Of a stretch of DNA of 64,000 nt, positions 27,129 to 36,162 are shown piece by piece. The stretch is from positions 184,324-248,323 of the forward strand of contig NZ_LGIQ01000007.1 in assembly GCF_001187725.1 (NCBI RefSeq). Reading direction: 5' to 3'. The stretch is from Brevibacillus reuszeri. Lineage in GTDB: Bacteria > Bacillota > Bacilli > Brevibacillales > Brevibacillaceae. Each line of letters starts with the position of its first letter. Position 1 is the stretch's first letter. Both the position numbers and the translations under genes were made by a program. The notes below the pieces were generated by a model. That model saw nothing but the letters and a program-made list of their open reading frames with translations, had not been told where the DNA came from and searched no databases.

Positions 27129-28271
27129 TTGAGAGAACATGCAGAAATCGTCATCGTGGGTGCGGGAGTAATCGGCTGCTCTATTGCTTACTTTTTGGCA
27201 AAAAAAGGATATTCGGATATCATTGTGATAGATAAGGGAGGAATTTCTTCGGGAATCACGGGGATTTGTCCCGGAGGTGTGCGGCAGCAATGGGGGACGG
27301 AAATCAATTGCCTGATGTCCAAGGCAGCTACCCAGTTTTATGAGCGGATTAACGAGGAGCTGGAGCCGGAACATGAAATCATGTTTCGTCAGGTGGGGTA
27401 CTTATATTTGTTCCATAGCGAGCAGGCAGCCCAATACTATCAACCGAGCCTGCACCTGCAAAACAGTCTGGGCATTCCGACCAGAATGATCAATCCCGAG
27501 GAAGCCAGAGCGATTGTGCCTGGAGTAAATACAGATACCTTTTTGTCCGCGTCCTTTTGTCCCACAGATGGCTTTGCTGATGATGCCTATCATGTGACAA
27601 ACAGCTTTGCCGCAGCAGCGAAGAGGCTTGGGGTCCGGTTTATTCTGGATGAGGTGCCTCAAATCCTCGTGGAAAAAGATCGCGTGGCAGGTGTCCAAAC
27701 CGGGCGAGGCAGAATCGATTGCAAAGTGGTCGTCAATGCGGCGGGCTTGGGGTCAAAAGAGCTGGCTGCCACGATTGGCGTGGACATTCCGATTGAGCCG
27801 GAAGTTCGCCGGATTTTGTACACAAACCGGATTGAAGAGCGCATCCTGGAGCCGCTGCTCATCTCGTTTGAAAAAGGCTTTGCAGCGAAGCAGCTTACGG
27901 ACGGAACCATTTATTTGAGCTATCTTGGCAGTGATATGAAGCCCCCATACCATAGCTTTAACTATCAGATGAAAGCAGCAGAGGTTGGCATGGAGCTGTT
28001 CCCCCCTCTCGCGCAGGTAGAGTTCCGGACGCATGTGGACGGAACCTATGACAGCACTCCTGACCATCAGGCAATTCTCGGCGGAGTGGATGAGGTAGCG
28101 GGCTATTATCAAGCGATTGGAATGAGCGGGCATGGCTTTATGATGGCCCCTGCGATCGGAGAAACGATAGCTGATACGATCATCGGAAACACTCCTGTGA
28201 TCGATATTACGCCACTCCATTTGAACCGTTTTCGCCAAAATGCATTGATTCCAGAACCGAGGGTGGTCTAA
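27129..28271 (+). CDS. FAD-dependent oxidoreductase, DAO (sarcosine/glycine oxidase-like) family
   Basis: A 380-residue DAO-family flavoprotein. The N-terminal Rossmann motif is IVIVGAGVIGCSIAYFLAKKG and the C-terminal FAD motif is YYQAIGMSGHGFMMAPAIGE. It resembles sarcosine oxidase beta subunit and proline/glycine oxidase-like enzymes that oxidise secondary or D-amino acids. TTG at 27129 is the start, with GGGAGG 7 bases upstream. It lies 27 bases behind the truncated ATPase and 17 bases before the DUF3830 gene, so it belonged to a peptide or amino-acid uptake and oxidation operon. Substrate unknown. Confidence 0.88.
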   Translation: MREHAEIVIVGAGVIGCSIAYFLAKKGYSDIIVIDKGGISSGITGICPGGVRQQWGTEINCLMSKAATQFYERINEELEPEHEIMFRQVGYLYLFHSEQAAQYYQPSLHLQNSLGIPTRMINPEEARAIVPGVNTDTFLSASFCPTDGFADDAYHVTNSFAAAAKRLGVRFILDEVPQILVEKDRVAGVQTGRGRIDCKVVVNAAGLGSKELAATIGVDIPIEPEVRRILYTNRIEERILEPLLISFEKGFAAKQLTDGTIYLSYLGSDMKPPYHSFNYQMKAAEVGMELFPPLAQVEFRTHVDGTYDSTPDHQAILGGVDEVAGYYQAIGMSGHGFMMAPAIGETIADTIIGNTPVIDITPLHLNRFRQNALIPEPRVV

Positions 28272-28288
28272 TGGAAGGAAGAGAAATC

Positions 28289-28765
28289 ATGCCGAAACAG
28301 ATCAAGCTATCTTTTCCAGAACATCAGGTAGAGATATGGGCAGACTTGCTGACGGAAAAAGCACCCGTTACGTGTAAAGCGATCTGGGAGGTGCTCGAGA
28401 CCCCGCTGCAAATTTTTTGCAAGCATGCGATGTATACGGGAAAGGAGCTGTCCATCCAATTGCCGCAGGAGCGCTGCGCTGCAACCTCGTTACATGAGAT
28501 TGTTCCAGAAAATCAAACCTGCTTTCCAGCGGCTGGTGACCTCTTGTTTACATTTATGCCGCCGTATGCCTGGAACGGTATCCCACAGGCGATCTATGAT
28601 TTGGGGTGCTTTTACGGTCAGGATTGTCGTACCTTTTTCCCGATGGGCTGGGTGCCAGGAAATCGGTTTGCAGTTATTCGGCCGAGCGACCATGAGGCTT
28701 TTGCATACATGGGGGCAAAGGCGATCCAGGAAGGTCAGCAAACCATCATGCTTCAGCGTGCTTAG
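28289..28765 (+). CDS. DUF3830 family protein (cyclophilin-like fold)
   Basis: About 158 residues. I recognise the DUF3830 pattern: ITFEH-type opening strand, then APVTCKAIWEVLETPLQ, SLHEIVPENQT, AGDLLFTFMPP and CFYGQDCRTFFPMGW. The family has a cyclophilin-like barrel and often sits next to DAO oxidases, peptidases and peptide transporters, exactly as here; its role is unknown. An ATG at 28271 overlaps the previous stop (TAATG), but ATG 28289 has a GGAAGAG site and matches the family start better. Its last 20 bases overlap the convergent Crp/Fnr gene. Confidence 0.8.
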   Translation: MPKQIKLSFPEHQVEIWADLLTEKAPVTCKAIWEVLETPLQIFCKHAMYTGKELSIQLPQERCAATSLHEIVPENQTCFPAAGDLLFTFMPPYAWNGIPQAIYDLGCFYGQDCRTFFPMGWVPGNRFAVIRPSDHEAFAYMGAKAIQEGQQTIMLQRA

Positions 28766-29477
28766 TGAGCTTCCAGGTGTCATCCTGGACAAGTGCTTCC
28801 AGACGGTCTAAATCTGTTATCACATAATACTTGTCTTGTTTTACGAGAATATGGTGACGCTCCAGCCATTTGAGTGTATTAATCACCGTGATCCGCGTCG
28901 TGCCTACCAAATTCGCTACTTCCTGATGTGTGAAAGTAGTGGTGATCTTGATCTGGCCCTGTTCAAGAGGAGACCCGTAATTGAGTGCCAGCTGGATTAA
29001 TGTGGCACAAATGCGATGCGGAGCTTTACTGTAGCTGAGCTGCAGGGCTTGCGCACACAGCAGGCGATATTTGCGACTCTCAAAATGGAGCAGCTGCTCT
29101 ACGAGATGAAAATTTTCTTTGAGCAATTCTCTAAACTGACTCACGCTTGTTCGGTAGAGAAGCGTTTTGGACACCGTAATGGCGCTCGTCGTATGGGGGA
29201 GATTGCTTAAGGGGTCGTATTCTCCAATCAAGCCGTTTTTTCCGATAAAGGCTATTGCTTTCTCTTCGCCAGATGGCGTGCTGGCATACAGGCAAACTCG
29301 ACCACTCGCAATCAGATACAGGAAGTCGGCTTTGTCATCCTGCTCAAAGATCATCGTATCTTTTTTGCATTCTATCGGGGTTCCGACTTTTTTCAACAGA
29401 TCCCATTGACTTGGCAGGTTTTCCAGCCAGGGGGTCGCTTGATATACATCTCTGATGGATTCTAACAATGTATCCAC
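28746..29477 (-). CDS. Crp/Fnr family transcriptional regulator
   Basis: A 243-residue regulator. The cyclic-nucleotide-binding-like barrel spans about residues 25-140 and the winged HTH 165-225 (FTHQEVANLVGTTRITVINTLKWLER). There are no FNR-type iron-sulfur cysteines, so it senses something other than oxygen by a cluster. GTG at 29477 lies too close to the AGAGG site; TTG at 29468 is spaced better and may be the true start (240 residues). It faces the peptidase-oxidase operon convergently and the sigma-54 activator gene lies upstream on the same strand. Confidence 0.9.
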   Translation of the reverse strand: MDTLLESIRDVYQATPWLENLPSQWDLLKKVGTPIECKKDTMIFEQDDKADFLYLIASGRVCLYASTPSGEEKAIAFIGKNGLIGEYDPLSNLPHTTSAITVSKTLLYRTSVSQFRELLKENFHLVEQLLHFESRKYRLLCAQALQLSYSKAPHRICATLIQLALNYGSPLEQGQIKITTTFTHQEVANLVGTTRITVINTLKWLERHHILVKQDKYYVITDLDRLEALVQDDTWKLTKHAEA

Positions 29478-29605
29478 CTCTGCTGTTAGAAAATGATGAA
29501 AGCAAGGTTGCTAGAAAGGATTATATCACAGCCTGGATTGGTCAGGGGAACCAGCTTTATGAAAGGGAGTCCTTCGAAAGAGAAGGCTCCCTTTTCGCTG
29601 TCAAT

Positions 29606-31042
29606 TTAGTTGAAGTGATTAATTCCGAGCTCTCTCATTTTTCGATAGAGCGTACTTCTTGCGCAGCCCAGCTTTTTGGCAGCAGCGCTAAGCGTCTGCG
29701 CTTCTGTGATCGCCTGCTGAATCGTGTGACGCTCTGCATCCCGCAAGAGAGAATGCTCCTTGGTGAAAGCATCGTTTTGGGGAGGTGTAGAAGATGGTCG
29801 CCATTCGATTGGTAGATGCCCGGCGGTAATCACCTTTTCATAAAAAGCAAGCAAAAAGGCCCGCTCCATTGCATTGCGTAGCTCGCGTACATTTCCTGGC
29901 CATGTGTGCTGGAGCAAAGTGCCCACAACATCTCCGCTGAGCTCGGTTGGTCCTGCTGCGTATTGGTCTTGCAGCTGCTTTAGAAAACCTTGAGCAAGTG
30001 GGGCTATATCTTCTTTACGATCACGCAAAGGGGGGATGCAAATTTGAAGAACGTTTAGCCGGTAATAGAGATCGGCTCGGAAGCGCCCGGCTCTTACTTC
30101 CTCATCCAGCTTGCGATTGGTAGCGGCAATGATGCGCACATCCAGTGGTTTTTCGTCATGTGACCCCAGACGCATCACACTACGCTCTTCCAGTACTCGA
30201 AGCAACATCACCTGAAGATCAAGAGGCATTTCCCCGATTTCATCCAGAAATAGCGTTCCTGTGCTGGCAGCCTCGAATTTCCCGACATGTCCCCCTCTTT
30301 TCGCTCCGGTAAAAGCTCCATCTGTGTACCCGAATAATTCACTGGCGATCAATTCTCGAGGCAGGCAGGCCATATTTACAGCGATGAAGGGGCCGTTCTT
30401 GCGGGAGCTGCTTGCGTGAATCGCGCGAGCAAGAACTTCTTTTCCTGAGCCTGTTTCCCCGAGCAGCAATGTATTCGATTGAGACAAAGCCGCGACCGCA
30501 GCGGTTTTCAATTGGGCTTGGAATAGAGAGCTGTTCGTCTGAATAGCCGGAAATAGCTCAGTAGACTTCGCATAATAAGAAGTTCGCGGACGGAATTGAA
30601 GTAGGCGAAACGCAGCGCTTGTACCGATGTCCACCATCTCGATCATCCAAAAGCGGAGAATCTCCTCCTCCCAGTTTTCATCCAAGATGGAGCCAGGGTG
30701 GAGGGAAAATGGCTTACGGGCAGCTCGGCTTACATAAAGCACGACACGCATGTGACTAATGGCGATGATGTATTCCTGACTTTGTTCACCCCATGCGAGT
30801 AAGAGAGCTTTCCAATCTGGCACAGCTTCCGAATTAGCTTGTTGGGTTGAGGGAATGGCCTCGGCAACGATGTCTCGACCGACAATAGCAAAAGGAAGGG
30901 TAGTTGAATCTGAGGGAAGGTCTGGATGAATAGACGCTTGAGCGTTTACGCGATGTAAAGAGCGCTTGGTGTCGGAGGGGATCAAGGGTAACGAGAGTGG
31001 CGCGCCGACTTCAAAAATGAGTATCGCATCCCTTCTTGGCAA
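29606..31042 (-). CDS. Sigma-54-dependent activator (AAA+ with Fis HTH)
   Basis: A 478-residue enhancer-binding protein. The N-terminal 165 residues are a short, poorly recognisable sensor. The AAA+ domain (about 175-400) has Walker A GETGSGKE, the sigma-54 contact loop [13 protein letters not shown], and Walker [12 protein letters not shown]. The C terminus carries a Fis-type HTH ([22 protein letters not shown]). TTG at 31042 is the start. Two TGTC-N9-GACA type palindromes lie directly upstream (31049-31084), and a -24/-12 promoter lies before the divergent amidase gene. AcoR-like proteins are longer with GAF/PAS domains, so the sensor here is reduced or divergent. Confidence 0.9.
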   Translation of the reverse strand: MPRRDAILIFEVGAPLSLPLIPSDTKRSLHRVNAQASIHPDLPSDSTTLPFAIVGRDIVAEAIPSTQQANSEAVPDWKALLLAWGEQSQEYIIAISHMRVVLYVSRAARKPFSLHPGSILDENWEEEILRFWMIEMVDIGTSAAFRLLQFRPRTSYYAKSTELFPAIQTNSSLFQAQLKTAAVAALSQSNTLLLGETGSGKEVLARAIHASSSRKNGPFIAVNMACLPRELIASELFGYTDGAFTGAKRGGHVGKFEAASTGTLFLDEIGEMPLDLQVMLLRVLEERSVMRLGSHDEKPLDVRIIAATNRKLDEEVRAGRFRADLYYRLNVLQICIPPLRDRKEDIAPLAQGFLKQLQDQYAAGPTELSGDVVGTLLQHTWPGNVRELRNAMERAFLLAFYEKVITAGHLPIEWRPSSTPPQNDAFTKEHSLLRDAERHTIQQAITEAQTLSAAAKKLGCARSTLYRKMRELGINHFN

Positions 31043-31048
31043 GTGATT

Positions 31049-31084
31049 TGTCCGACCTTGAGACGGGTGTCCGATTTTGAGACA
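31049..31084. promoter_or_regulatory. Two tandem upstream activator sites for the sigma-54 activator
   Basis: Two 17-base copies of TGTCCGA-N3-TTGAGAC(A/G), at 31049-31065 and 31068-31084, 19 bases apart (nearly two helical turns). Each is an interrupted dyad of TGTC...GACA, like AcoR-type enhancer sites. The first lies 7 bases from the activator's own start codon, so self-control is likely. Confidence 0.7.
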
Positions 31085-31286
31085 TCATGCGAGACTACGA
31101 ATTGGCAATGATGCAGGGCAAGCGTTGTGGGGGAGTGACGAGGGCAAGTCAAAGAAGTGCCTGATGTATTTTGCTACAAACCAACCTACTACTAGTATAC
31201 GTGATCACAGGCTTGAAATTAGCAGGAATTCTCATTTCATGCGAAAAAAGACGCGCAATTCTTGAAAAAGTGGGCGAACAGGCAAT

Positions 31287-31303
31287 TGGCATGTCTTTTG
31301 CTT
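31287..31303 (+). promoter_or_regulatory. Sigma-54 (-24/-12) promoter of the amide-utilisation genes
   Basis: TGGCATGTCTTTTGCTT matches the sigma-54 consensus with GG at 31288-31289 and GC at 31300-31301, exactly 10 bases between. It lies 55 bases before the FmdA start and about 220 bases downstream of the activator sites. Confidence 0.8.
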
Positions 31304-31357
31304 GATTACTTTCCATGTAAGGCTCATGAATCTACGGAAGACAAAGGAGGAAGTAGC

Positions 31358-32539
31358 ATGCCAGAAGTGTTGTTTCGCGTTGACTTGAACAAGCCGATGG
31401 AGGAGCAGGAAACCCCGGGTCATAACCGATGGCACCCAGATATTCCCGCCACCGTCTCGGTCAACCCTGGAGCTGTATTCCGGATCGAATGTAAAGACTG
31501 GACAGACGGTCAAATTTCAAACAACGACGATCCCTCCGACATCCGTGATGTAAACCTCAACCGCGTACACGTCCTGAGCGGTCCAGTGTGGGTTAACGGT
31601 GCTGAGCCGGGCGATTTGTTAGTGGTCGATATTTTGGATATCGGGGCATTGCAAAACTCGGAATGGGGCTTCAACGGCATTTTTGCCAGAGAAAACGGCG
31701 GTTGCTTCCTTGTCGATCATTATCCGGAGGCGGCGAAGTCGATCTGGGACTTCCACGGTATTTATACGACCTCACGTCATTTGCCAGGCGTCAAGTTTGC
31801 AGGTATTATCCATCCGGGCTTGATTGGAACAGCTCCTTCCCATCAATTGCTGGACAGATGGAACAGACGTGAGCGTGATCTAGTCGCAACCAATCCAGAG
31901 CGTGTTCCTCCGCTTGCGAACCTGCCCACCTCTCATAGCGCTGTGCTCGGCAAACTGCAAGGCGCTGAGTTTGAGCGAATCGCCAAAGAGGCTGCGCGAA
32001 CAGTACCACCGCGTGAAAATGGCGGAAACTGTGATATTAAAAACCTTTCGAAAGGTACACGGATTTACTTCCCTGTCCATGTGGAAGGCGCCAAGCTCTC
32101 GATGGGTGACCTGCACTTCTCACAAGGAGATGGTGAGGTAACCTTCTGCGGCGGAATTGAAATGGCAGGCTGGATGGATTTGCACGTAGATGTTATTAAA
32201 GGCGGAATGGCAAAATACAACATTGTCAATAATCCGGTGTTTAAGCCCGGTCCAGTAGAGCCGCACTATTCCGAATATCTCGTATTTGAGGGTATTTCCG
32301 TCCACGAAACAACCGGACAGCAATATTACATGGATACGAATGTCGCCTATCGCAATGCGTGCCTGAATGCGATCGAATATTTGAAAACAGCGATGGGCTT
32401 TACAGGCGAGCAGGCTTATATGCTGCTCGGAACAGCACCTGTCGAAGGGCGAATTGCAGGGGTAGTAGATATCCCGAATGCATGCTGCACGCTTTCGATC
32501 CCAACCAGTATCTTCGACCGAAACATTTTACCGAAATAG
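31358..32539 (+). CDS. fmdA: Acetamidase/formamidase
   Basis: A 393-residue enzyme of the FmdA/AmdA family, which hydrolyses formamide, acetamide or related short amides to ammonia and acid. Typical blocks include HNRWHPDIPATVSVNPG near residue 22, VHVLSGPVWVNGAEPGDLL near 77, GGCFLVDHYPEA, AGIIHPGLIGTAPSH and GDLHFSQGDGEV. ATG at 31358 follows GGAGGAAG; an open stretch further upstream is leader. It heads a probable operon with an FmdB-type zinc ribbon and an AmiS/UreI channel, and a sigma-54 promoter lies just upstream. Nitrogen acquisition is the likely role. Confidence 0.93.
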   Translation: MPEVLFRVDLNKPMEEQETPGHNRWHPDIPATVSVNPGAVFRIECKDWTDGQISNNDDPSDIRDVNLNRVHVLSGPVWVNGAEPGDLLVVDILDIGALQNSEWGFNGIFARENGGCFLVDHYPEAAKSIWDFHGIYTTSRHLPGVKFAGIIHPGLIGTAPSHQLLDRWNRRERDLVATNPERVPPLANLPTSHSAVLGKLQGAEFERIAKEAARTVPPRENGGNCDIKNLSKGTRIYFPVHVEGAKLSMGDLHFSQGDGEVTFCGGIEMAGWMDLHVDVIKGGMAKYNIVNNPVFKPGPVEPHYSEYLVFEGISVHETTGQQYYMDTNVAYRNACLNAIEYLKTAMGFTGEQAYMLLGTAPVEGRIAGVVDIPNACCTLSIPTSIFDRNILPK

Positions 32540-32627
32540 AAGTGGGGATGGGACATAGGTAACCCTGACGTGTGCCGTCTGATTGTCAGTCGTGACAAAC
32601 AAGTAACCCAGTAAAGGAGCAGATACG

Positions 32628-32939
32628 ATGCCAAGATATGACTTTTTGTGCGAAGAGTGTGGTCCATTCATTCAGTGGTTGAAAATAAGCGAACTAACAG
32701 ATAGCGTTGACTGCCCGAATTGCCAGGAACAGTCAAAGCGGATGTATTCTGCTCCGGGCCTGATCTTTACTCCGCAAGCTCTTCGGCAAAGAATTGAACG
32801 AGGCGTAGAGCCAAAGATTGTAAAGCGAGAATCGCACTCCCATGAAGGAGGTAGCTGCTCACATCACGGTCATTCACATGGGAAGCACACTCATACCCAT
32901 CAACACGCCCAAAAGCGCCCATGGATGGTAGGGCACTGA
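32628..32939 (+). CDS. fmdB: FmdB-type zinc-ribbon protein with His-rich tail
   Basis: A 103-residue protein. The FmdB regulatory-type zinc ribbon covers residues 1-42 (CEECGPFI...DCPNCQEQSKRMYSAPG). The C-terminal 45 residues are very rich in His (HSHEGGSCSHHGHSHGKHTH), which suggests metal binding or delivery. FmdB was named from formamide/acetamide operons, and its place between fmdA and amiS fits. The start ATG 32628 follows AAAGGAG. The His tail is longer than in most family members. Confidence 0.88.
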   Translation: MPRYDFLCEECGPFIQWLKISELTDSVDCPNCQEQSKRMYSAPGLIFTPQALRQRIERGVEPKIVKRESHSHEGGSCSHHGHSHGKHTHTHQHAQKRPWMVGH

Positions 32940-32961
32940 GGCGTCAAAGGAAGGGATGCCG

Positions 32962-33582
32962 GTGTCAAATGTAGGGTTGTTGTACGTCGGAGGTGTTTTG
33001 TTTCTCAACAGCATCATGCTGCTTGGCAAAGTGGAAGGAAAAAGTGCAGGCATTTTTAATTTATTTGTAGGAGTTCTGCAAGTCATTACTCCGCTCTACC
33101 TGATCATGACAGCGAATGGGGACACAGCAGCTATATTAGGTGCATCCGGAATCTTTTTGTTTGGCTTCACCTATTTGTACGTAGGCATCACCAATCTGTG
33201 CAACCTTGATACGACAGGCGTCGGCTGGTACTCGCTGTGGGTCGCAATACTCGCCATCGGGTTTTCACTGGTCAATTTCATCACGTTTGGAGATGTGAAG
33301 TTCGGCATTATTTGGTTGATGTGGGCATTTCTTTGGACCTTGTTCTTTATTCTTCTCGGATTAAAGCGAGACATTGGCAAATATACGGGCTTCGTTACTT
33401 TAATCCAGTCATGGGTTACAGCGGCTATTCCTGCTTTTCTTTCTATGACGGGTCTGTGGAATGATATCCCGTCTGGGCTCGTCTGGGTCATTACGCTTTT
33501 ATGTGTCGCTGCTTTTGTATATTTGTACTTTGCAGCGAAGCCCGTTTTTCGAAAGGAACCAACTGAAACGGTTCCTGCTTGA
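32962..33582 (+). CDS. amiS: AmiS/UreI family amide/urea channel
   Basis: A 206-residue membrane protein with six or seven hydrophobic helices. The N terminus SNVGLLYVGGVLFLNSIMLLGKVEGKS is characteristic of AmiS/UreI, proton-gated or passive channels for urea and short amides. GTG at 32962 is preferred over ATG at 32956 because AAGGAAGGG would abut the ATG. It is the last gene of the amide group and is followed by a strong terminator. It should admit the substrate for FmdA. Confidence 0.9.
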   Translation: MSNVGLLYVGGVLFLNSIMLLGKVEGKSAGIFNLFVGVLQVITPLYLIMTANGDTAAILGASGIFLFGFTYLYVGITNLCNLDTTGVGWYSLWVAILAIGFSLVNFITFGDVKFGIIWLMWAFLWTLFFILLGLKRDIGKYTGFVTLIQSWVTAAIPAFLSMTGLWNDIPSGLVWVITLLCVAAFVYLYFAAKPVFRKEPTETVPA

Positions 33583-33596
33583 ATGGCGCAGGGGGA

Positions 33597-33630
33597 AATG
33601 GCATCGGATAAAACCGGTGTCATTTTTTAT
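33597..33630 (+). terminator. Terminator of the amide operon
   Basis: 11-base arms AATGGCATCGG / CCGGTGTCATT (two G-U pairs) with a 6-base loop, followed by a T run. Confidence 0.8.
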
Positions 33631-33752
33631 TTTTAAATATTCCTTTACAGGAATATTCTCTATGGTGTATATTTGAAACAACAAGAAGATGACCAAACGG
33701 ATGAAGGAGATGATATGATACCGGGAGACCATATCTGAACGAGGTGAGTGAC

Positions 33753-34097
33753 ATGTCAGGGATGAATCCGGGCATGGACATGACGACTCTGAACGCTTTG
33801 GCGGAACCGAATCGATTGAATATCGTCGAACTCTTGCGCGATGGTCCTCTGACCGTAGGGGAAATCGCTGAACGGCTGGAACTTCGTCAGCCCCAGGCTT
33901 CAAAGCACTTGAAGGTGCTAAGCGATAGCGGGATTTTGGAAGTGAAGGCAGAAGCCAACCGCCGGATTTACAAGCTCCGACCCGAGCCGTTCAAAGCATT
34001 GGATGCTTGGGCAAAATCTTTCCAGCGCGTCATGGAAGACAGGTTCGACAATTTGGAAGAATACTTGCGTGAGCTGCAAAACAAGGAAAAACCATAA
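33753..34097 (+). CDS. ArsR family transcriptional regulator (SdpR-like)
   Basis: A 114-residue winged-HTH regulator: ALAEPNRLNIVELLRDGPLTVGEIAERL, then recognition helix QPQASKHLKVLSDSGIL. There is no metal-binding Cys pair of the ArsR/SmtB type, so it belongs to the autorepressor-like SdpR branch. ATG at 33753 has GAGGTG 6 bases upstream. It is followed after 24 bases by an AHSA1-domain gene, the usual partner of this ArsR subtype, and likely controls it. Confidence 0.88.
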   Translation: MSGMNPGMDMTTLNALAEPNRLNIVELLRDGPLTVGEIAERLELRQPQASKHLKVLSDSGILEVKAEANRRIYKLRPEPFKALDAWAKSFQRVMEDRFDNLEEYLRELQNKEKP

Positions 34098-34121
34098 GAT
34101 CATTCAAGAGGAGGAGTTAGA

Positions 34122-34637
34122 ATGTCTAAAAATGCAATGGTTTCGAGGGTAGAAAACGATCGGGTACTGGTGCTGGAGCGTGTTTTTGACGCACCGCGTG
34201 AGCTTGTGTTCCAAATGTTCAAAGAGGCTGAGCATCTCAAGCGCTGGTGGGGACCGAGAGGCTGGGAAATTCCTGTGTGCAACGTTGATTTCCGTCCTGG
34301 CGGCGTTTGGCACTATTGCATGAAATGTGTAGATCCAAACCAAGGCGATTTTTACGGCATGGAATCTTGGGGTAAAGGTGTTTATAAGGAAATTGTTGAG
34401 CCAGAGATGTTCAGCTACACCGATTATTTCTCAGATGCAGAAGGCAATACAAACCCTGATCTGCCGTCTACTGACGTCACCCTGGAATTCATTGATCAAG
34501 ACGGCAAGACGAAGCTGGTCAATCGCGGTGAATATGTATCGGCAGAAGCTCTCAAGACCGTGATGGACATGGGCATGTTGCAGGGTATTACCGAGACTTG
34601 GGATCGTTTGGAAGAGCGTCTGAACGAAGTCAAATAA
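34122..34637 (+). CDS. SRPBCC/AHSA1 domain protein
   Basis: A 171-residue START-like (AHSA1/CalC) protein: VLERVFDAPRELVFQMFKEAEHLKRWWGPRGW and later ITETWDRLEERL. The fold makes a hydrophobic ligand pocket. Function is unknown, but the pair ArsR + AHSA1 is widespread and suggests ligand sensing or stress response. The start ATG 34122 follows GAGGAGGAG. The transcript ends at a terminator shared with the convergent amidase gene. Confidence 0.88.
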   Translation: MSKNAMVSRVENDRVLVLERVFDAPRELVFQMFKEAEHLKRWWGPRGWEIPVCNVDFRPGGVWHYCMKCVDPNQGDFYGMESWGKGVYKEIVEPEMFSYTDYFSDAEGNTNPDLPSTDVTLEFIDQDGKTKLVNRGEYVSAEALKTVMDMGMLQGITETWDRLEERLNEVK

Positions 34638-34652
34638 GAAAAAATGGAGATG

Positions 34653-34690
34653 GCCGCCTGACGCTTTTAGCAGGCGGCTGTTTTATTTTG
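34653..34690 (+). terminator. Terminator between AHSA1 and amidase genes
   Basis: Arms GCCGCCTG / CAGGCGGC with a 10-base loop, followed by TGTTTTATTTT. Confidence 0.85.
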
Positions 34691-34706
34691 CAATCAAGCT
34701 GCCCCC

Positions 34707-35987
34707 TTAGCGAGCAGAAAAGCTTTGTTCCATTTCTTTTGTCCAAAATAATAAGGCTTCATCATTTCCAAAGCTCCCGATGCATTGGAAGCCCACAGGC
34801 AGGCCGTCTATTTTGGTCAATGGCAGGCTAATCGTTGGAAGTCCCGCATACGACCAGATTGCCGTCATTCCTGACCAGCCCATTCGTTCAAAACCTTTTG
34901 GTGCCACACCGCCTTGAGAGGGTGAAACCCACACGTCGACTCCATTCTTCTGCTTGGTCTGTTCCAAATCCATTCTTACTTTTATTTGTCCTGCACGATA
35001 TTGTTCCAATTCTTCTACAGGTACCGTCTGTCCTTTTTGAATGGCCGCTTTTACAGAAGGGCCATATAGATGCTCATACTGTTTAAACCAGGCTTCATGG
35101 AGCTGTGCCATTTCCCCTTGAACCATTCGAATCATGGCATCACCAGCGAGAAAAGCATCATCCCAAGGCATATCGACATTGCGAATGGTGTATCCAGCTT
35201 TCTCCAGGGATTGAAGCTGATGCTCAAATACCCTTCTCACCTCATCGGACATAAAACTCATATAAATACCATTCGGAACACCAAGTGTAGGTTTTTGATC
35301 GGAGAAAAAAGGACGCCAGTCAGGAAGGAGATGAGAGCTTGCCAATTGCACACTGTCCATGTCTTGTGTGAAAAAGCCGATTGTGTCAAAAGACGGTGAG
35401 AGTCGAATCACCCCGTCTAAGGCGACACGCTGATAGCTCGGTTTAAAACCAACCACACCGCAAAAGGAAGCGGGAGCAATTATCGAGCGAAGGGTTTGCG
35501 TGCCGACAGAGAGCGAACAGATTCCAGCAGCCACCGAAGCAGCGGAGCCCGCGCTTGAGCCGCCAGGTGTATGTGCGAGATTATGAGGATTGCGCGTAGG
35601 TGTTACACTGTGATAAGCAAACTCTTCCGTAACGGTTTTCCCTGCAAATAAAGCGCCCAGTGATCGTAGCTTCGAGATCATCGAGCCCTCGCTTGCTGTT
35701 AAAACCGAAGAAGGCAGCTCAGAGCCTGCTCGTGTTGGAAAACCCTCGACATGAATCAAATCTTTAATCGCGACGGGGACACCGAAAAGAGGGGGACGCT
35801 CCTCATGAGAAGGGAACTTCTCGGATAAAAGGTCTGCATCATGCATTAGACGAGCTTGGAAATTTTCTTCAGAAACGAAAGCGTTTACAAAAGGTTCAAC
35901 TCTAGAATAGCGTTCATAAAAGTATGTGAGCCGATCAGGTAGCGAAAGGTTGATGAAGTCCACTAAAGACGCATCATGATGAAGCAA
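34707..35987 (-). CDS. Amidase signature family enzyme
   Basis: A 426-residue amidase. The catalytic Lys is near residue 75 (VAIKDL), the cis-Ser region is TPGGSSAGSAASVAAG near 141-155, and the nucleophile region is QTLRSIIAPASFCGVVGFKPS, with LRS in place of the more common GGS. The start is TTG at 35987 with GGGAGGG 6 bases upstream. This family includes hydrolases of aryl and aliphatic amides and GatA. It is not GatA: no gatB or gatC lies nearby. Substrate unknown; it may relate functionally to the amide operon 2 kb away, by proximity only. Confidence 0.88.
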   Translation of the reverse strand: MLHHDASLVDFINLSLPDRLTYFYERYSRVEPFVNAFVSEENFQARLMHDADLLSEKFPSHEERPPLFGVPVAIKDLIHVEGFPTRAGSELPSSVLTASEGSMISKLRSLGALFAGKTVTEEFAYHSVTPTRNPHNLAHTPGGSSAGSAASVAAGICSLSVGTQTLRSIIAPASFCGVVGFKPSYQRVALDGVIRLSPSFDTIGFFTQDMDSVQLASSHLLPDWRPFFSDQKPTLGVPNGIYMSFMSDEVRRVFEHQLQSLEKAGYTIRNVDMPWDDAFLAGDAMIRMVQGEMAQLHEAWFKQYEHLYGPSVKAAIQKGQTVPVEELEQYRAGQIKVRMDLEQTKQKNGVDVWVSPSQGGVAPKGFERMGWSGMTAIWSYAGLPTISLPLTKIDGLPVGFQCIGSFGNDEALLFWTKEMEQSFSAR

Positions 35988-36115
35988 GAATATCCCTCCC
36001 CAGAAAGTGGTTGTTGCAATTTTACGATACCACAGACTGAGCTTCTCTCCCGGCGATTTATGATGGTTCTATGACGATTTTCCGTTTTATGGAAGTAGAC
36101 TGCTTGTTCGATTAG

Positions 36116-36146
36116 AAAAGGCAGCCGAACTATTCAGTTGCCTTTT
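36116..36146 (-). terminator. Hairpin downstream of the secreted-protein gene
   Basis: Arms AAAAGGCA / TGCCTTTT, 15-base loop, just past the stop of the minus-strand gene at 36163. Confidence 0.65.
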
Positions 36147-36162
36147 CAGTGGATTGGCGTAG

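Noticed and set aside
31262..31357. In-frame extension of FmdA upstream of 31358
   Set aside because: It contains the -24/-12 promoter and no ribosome binding site; family proteins start at MPEVLFRVD.
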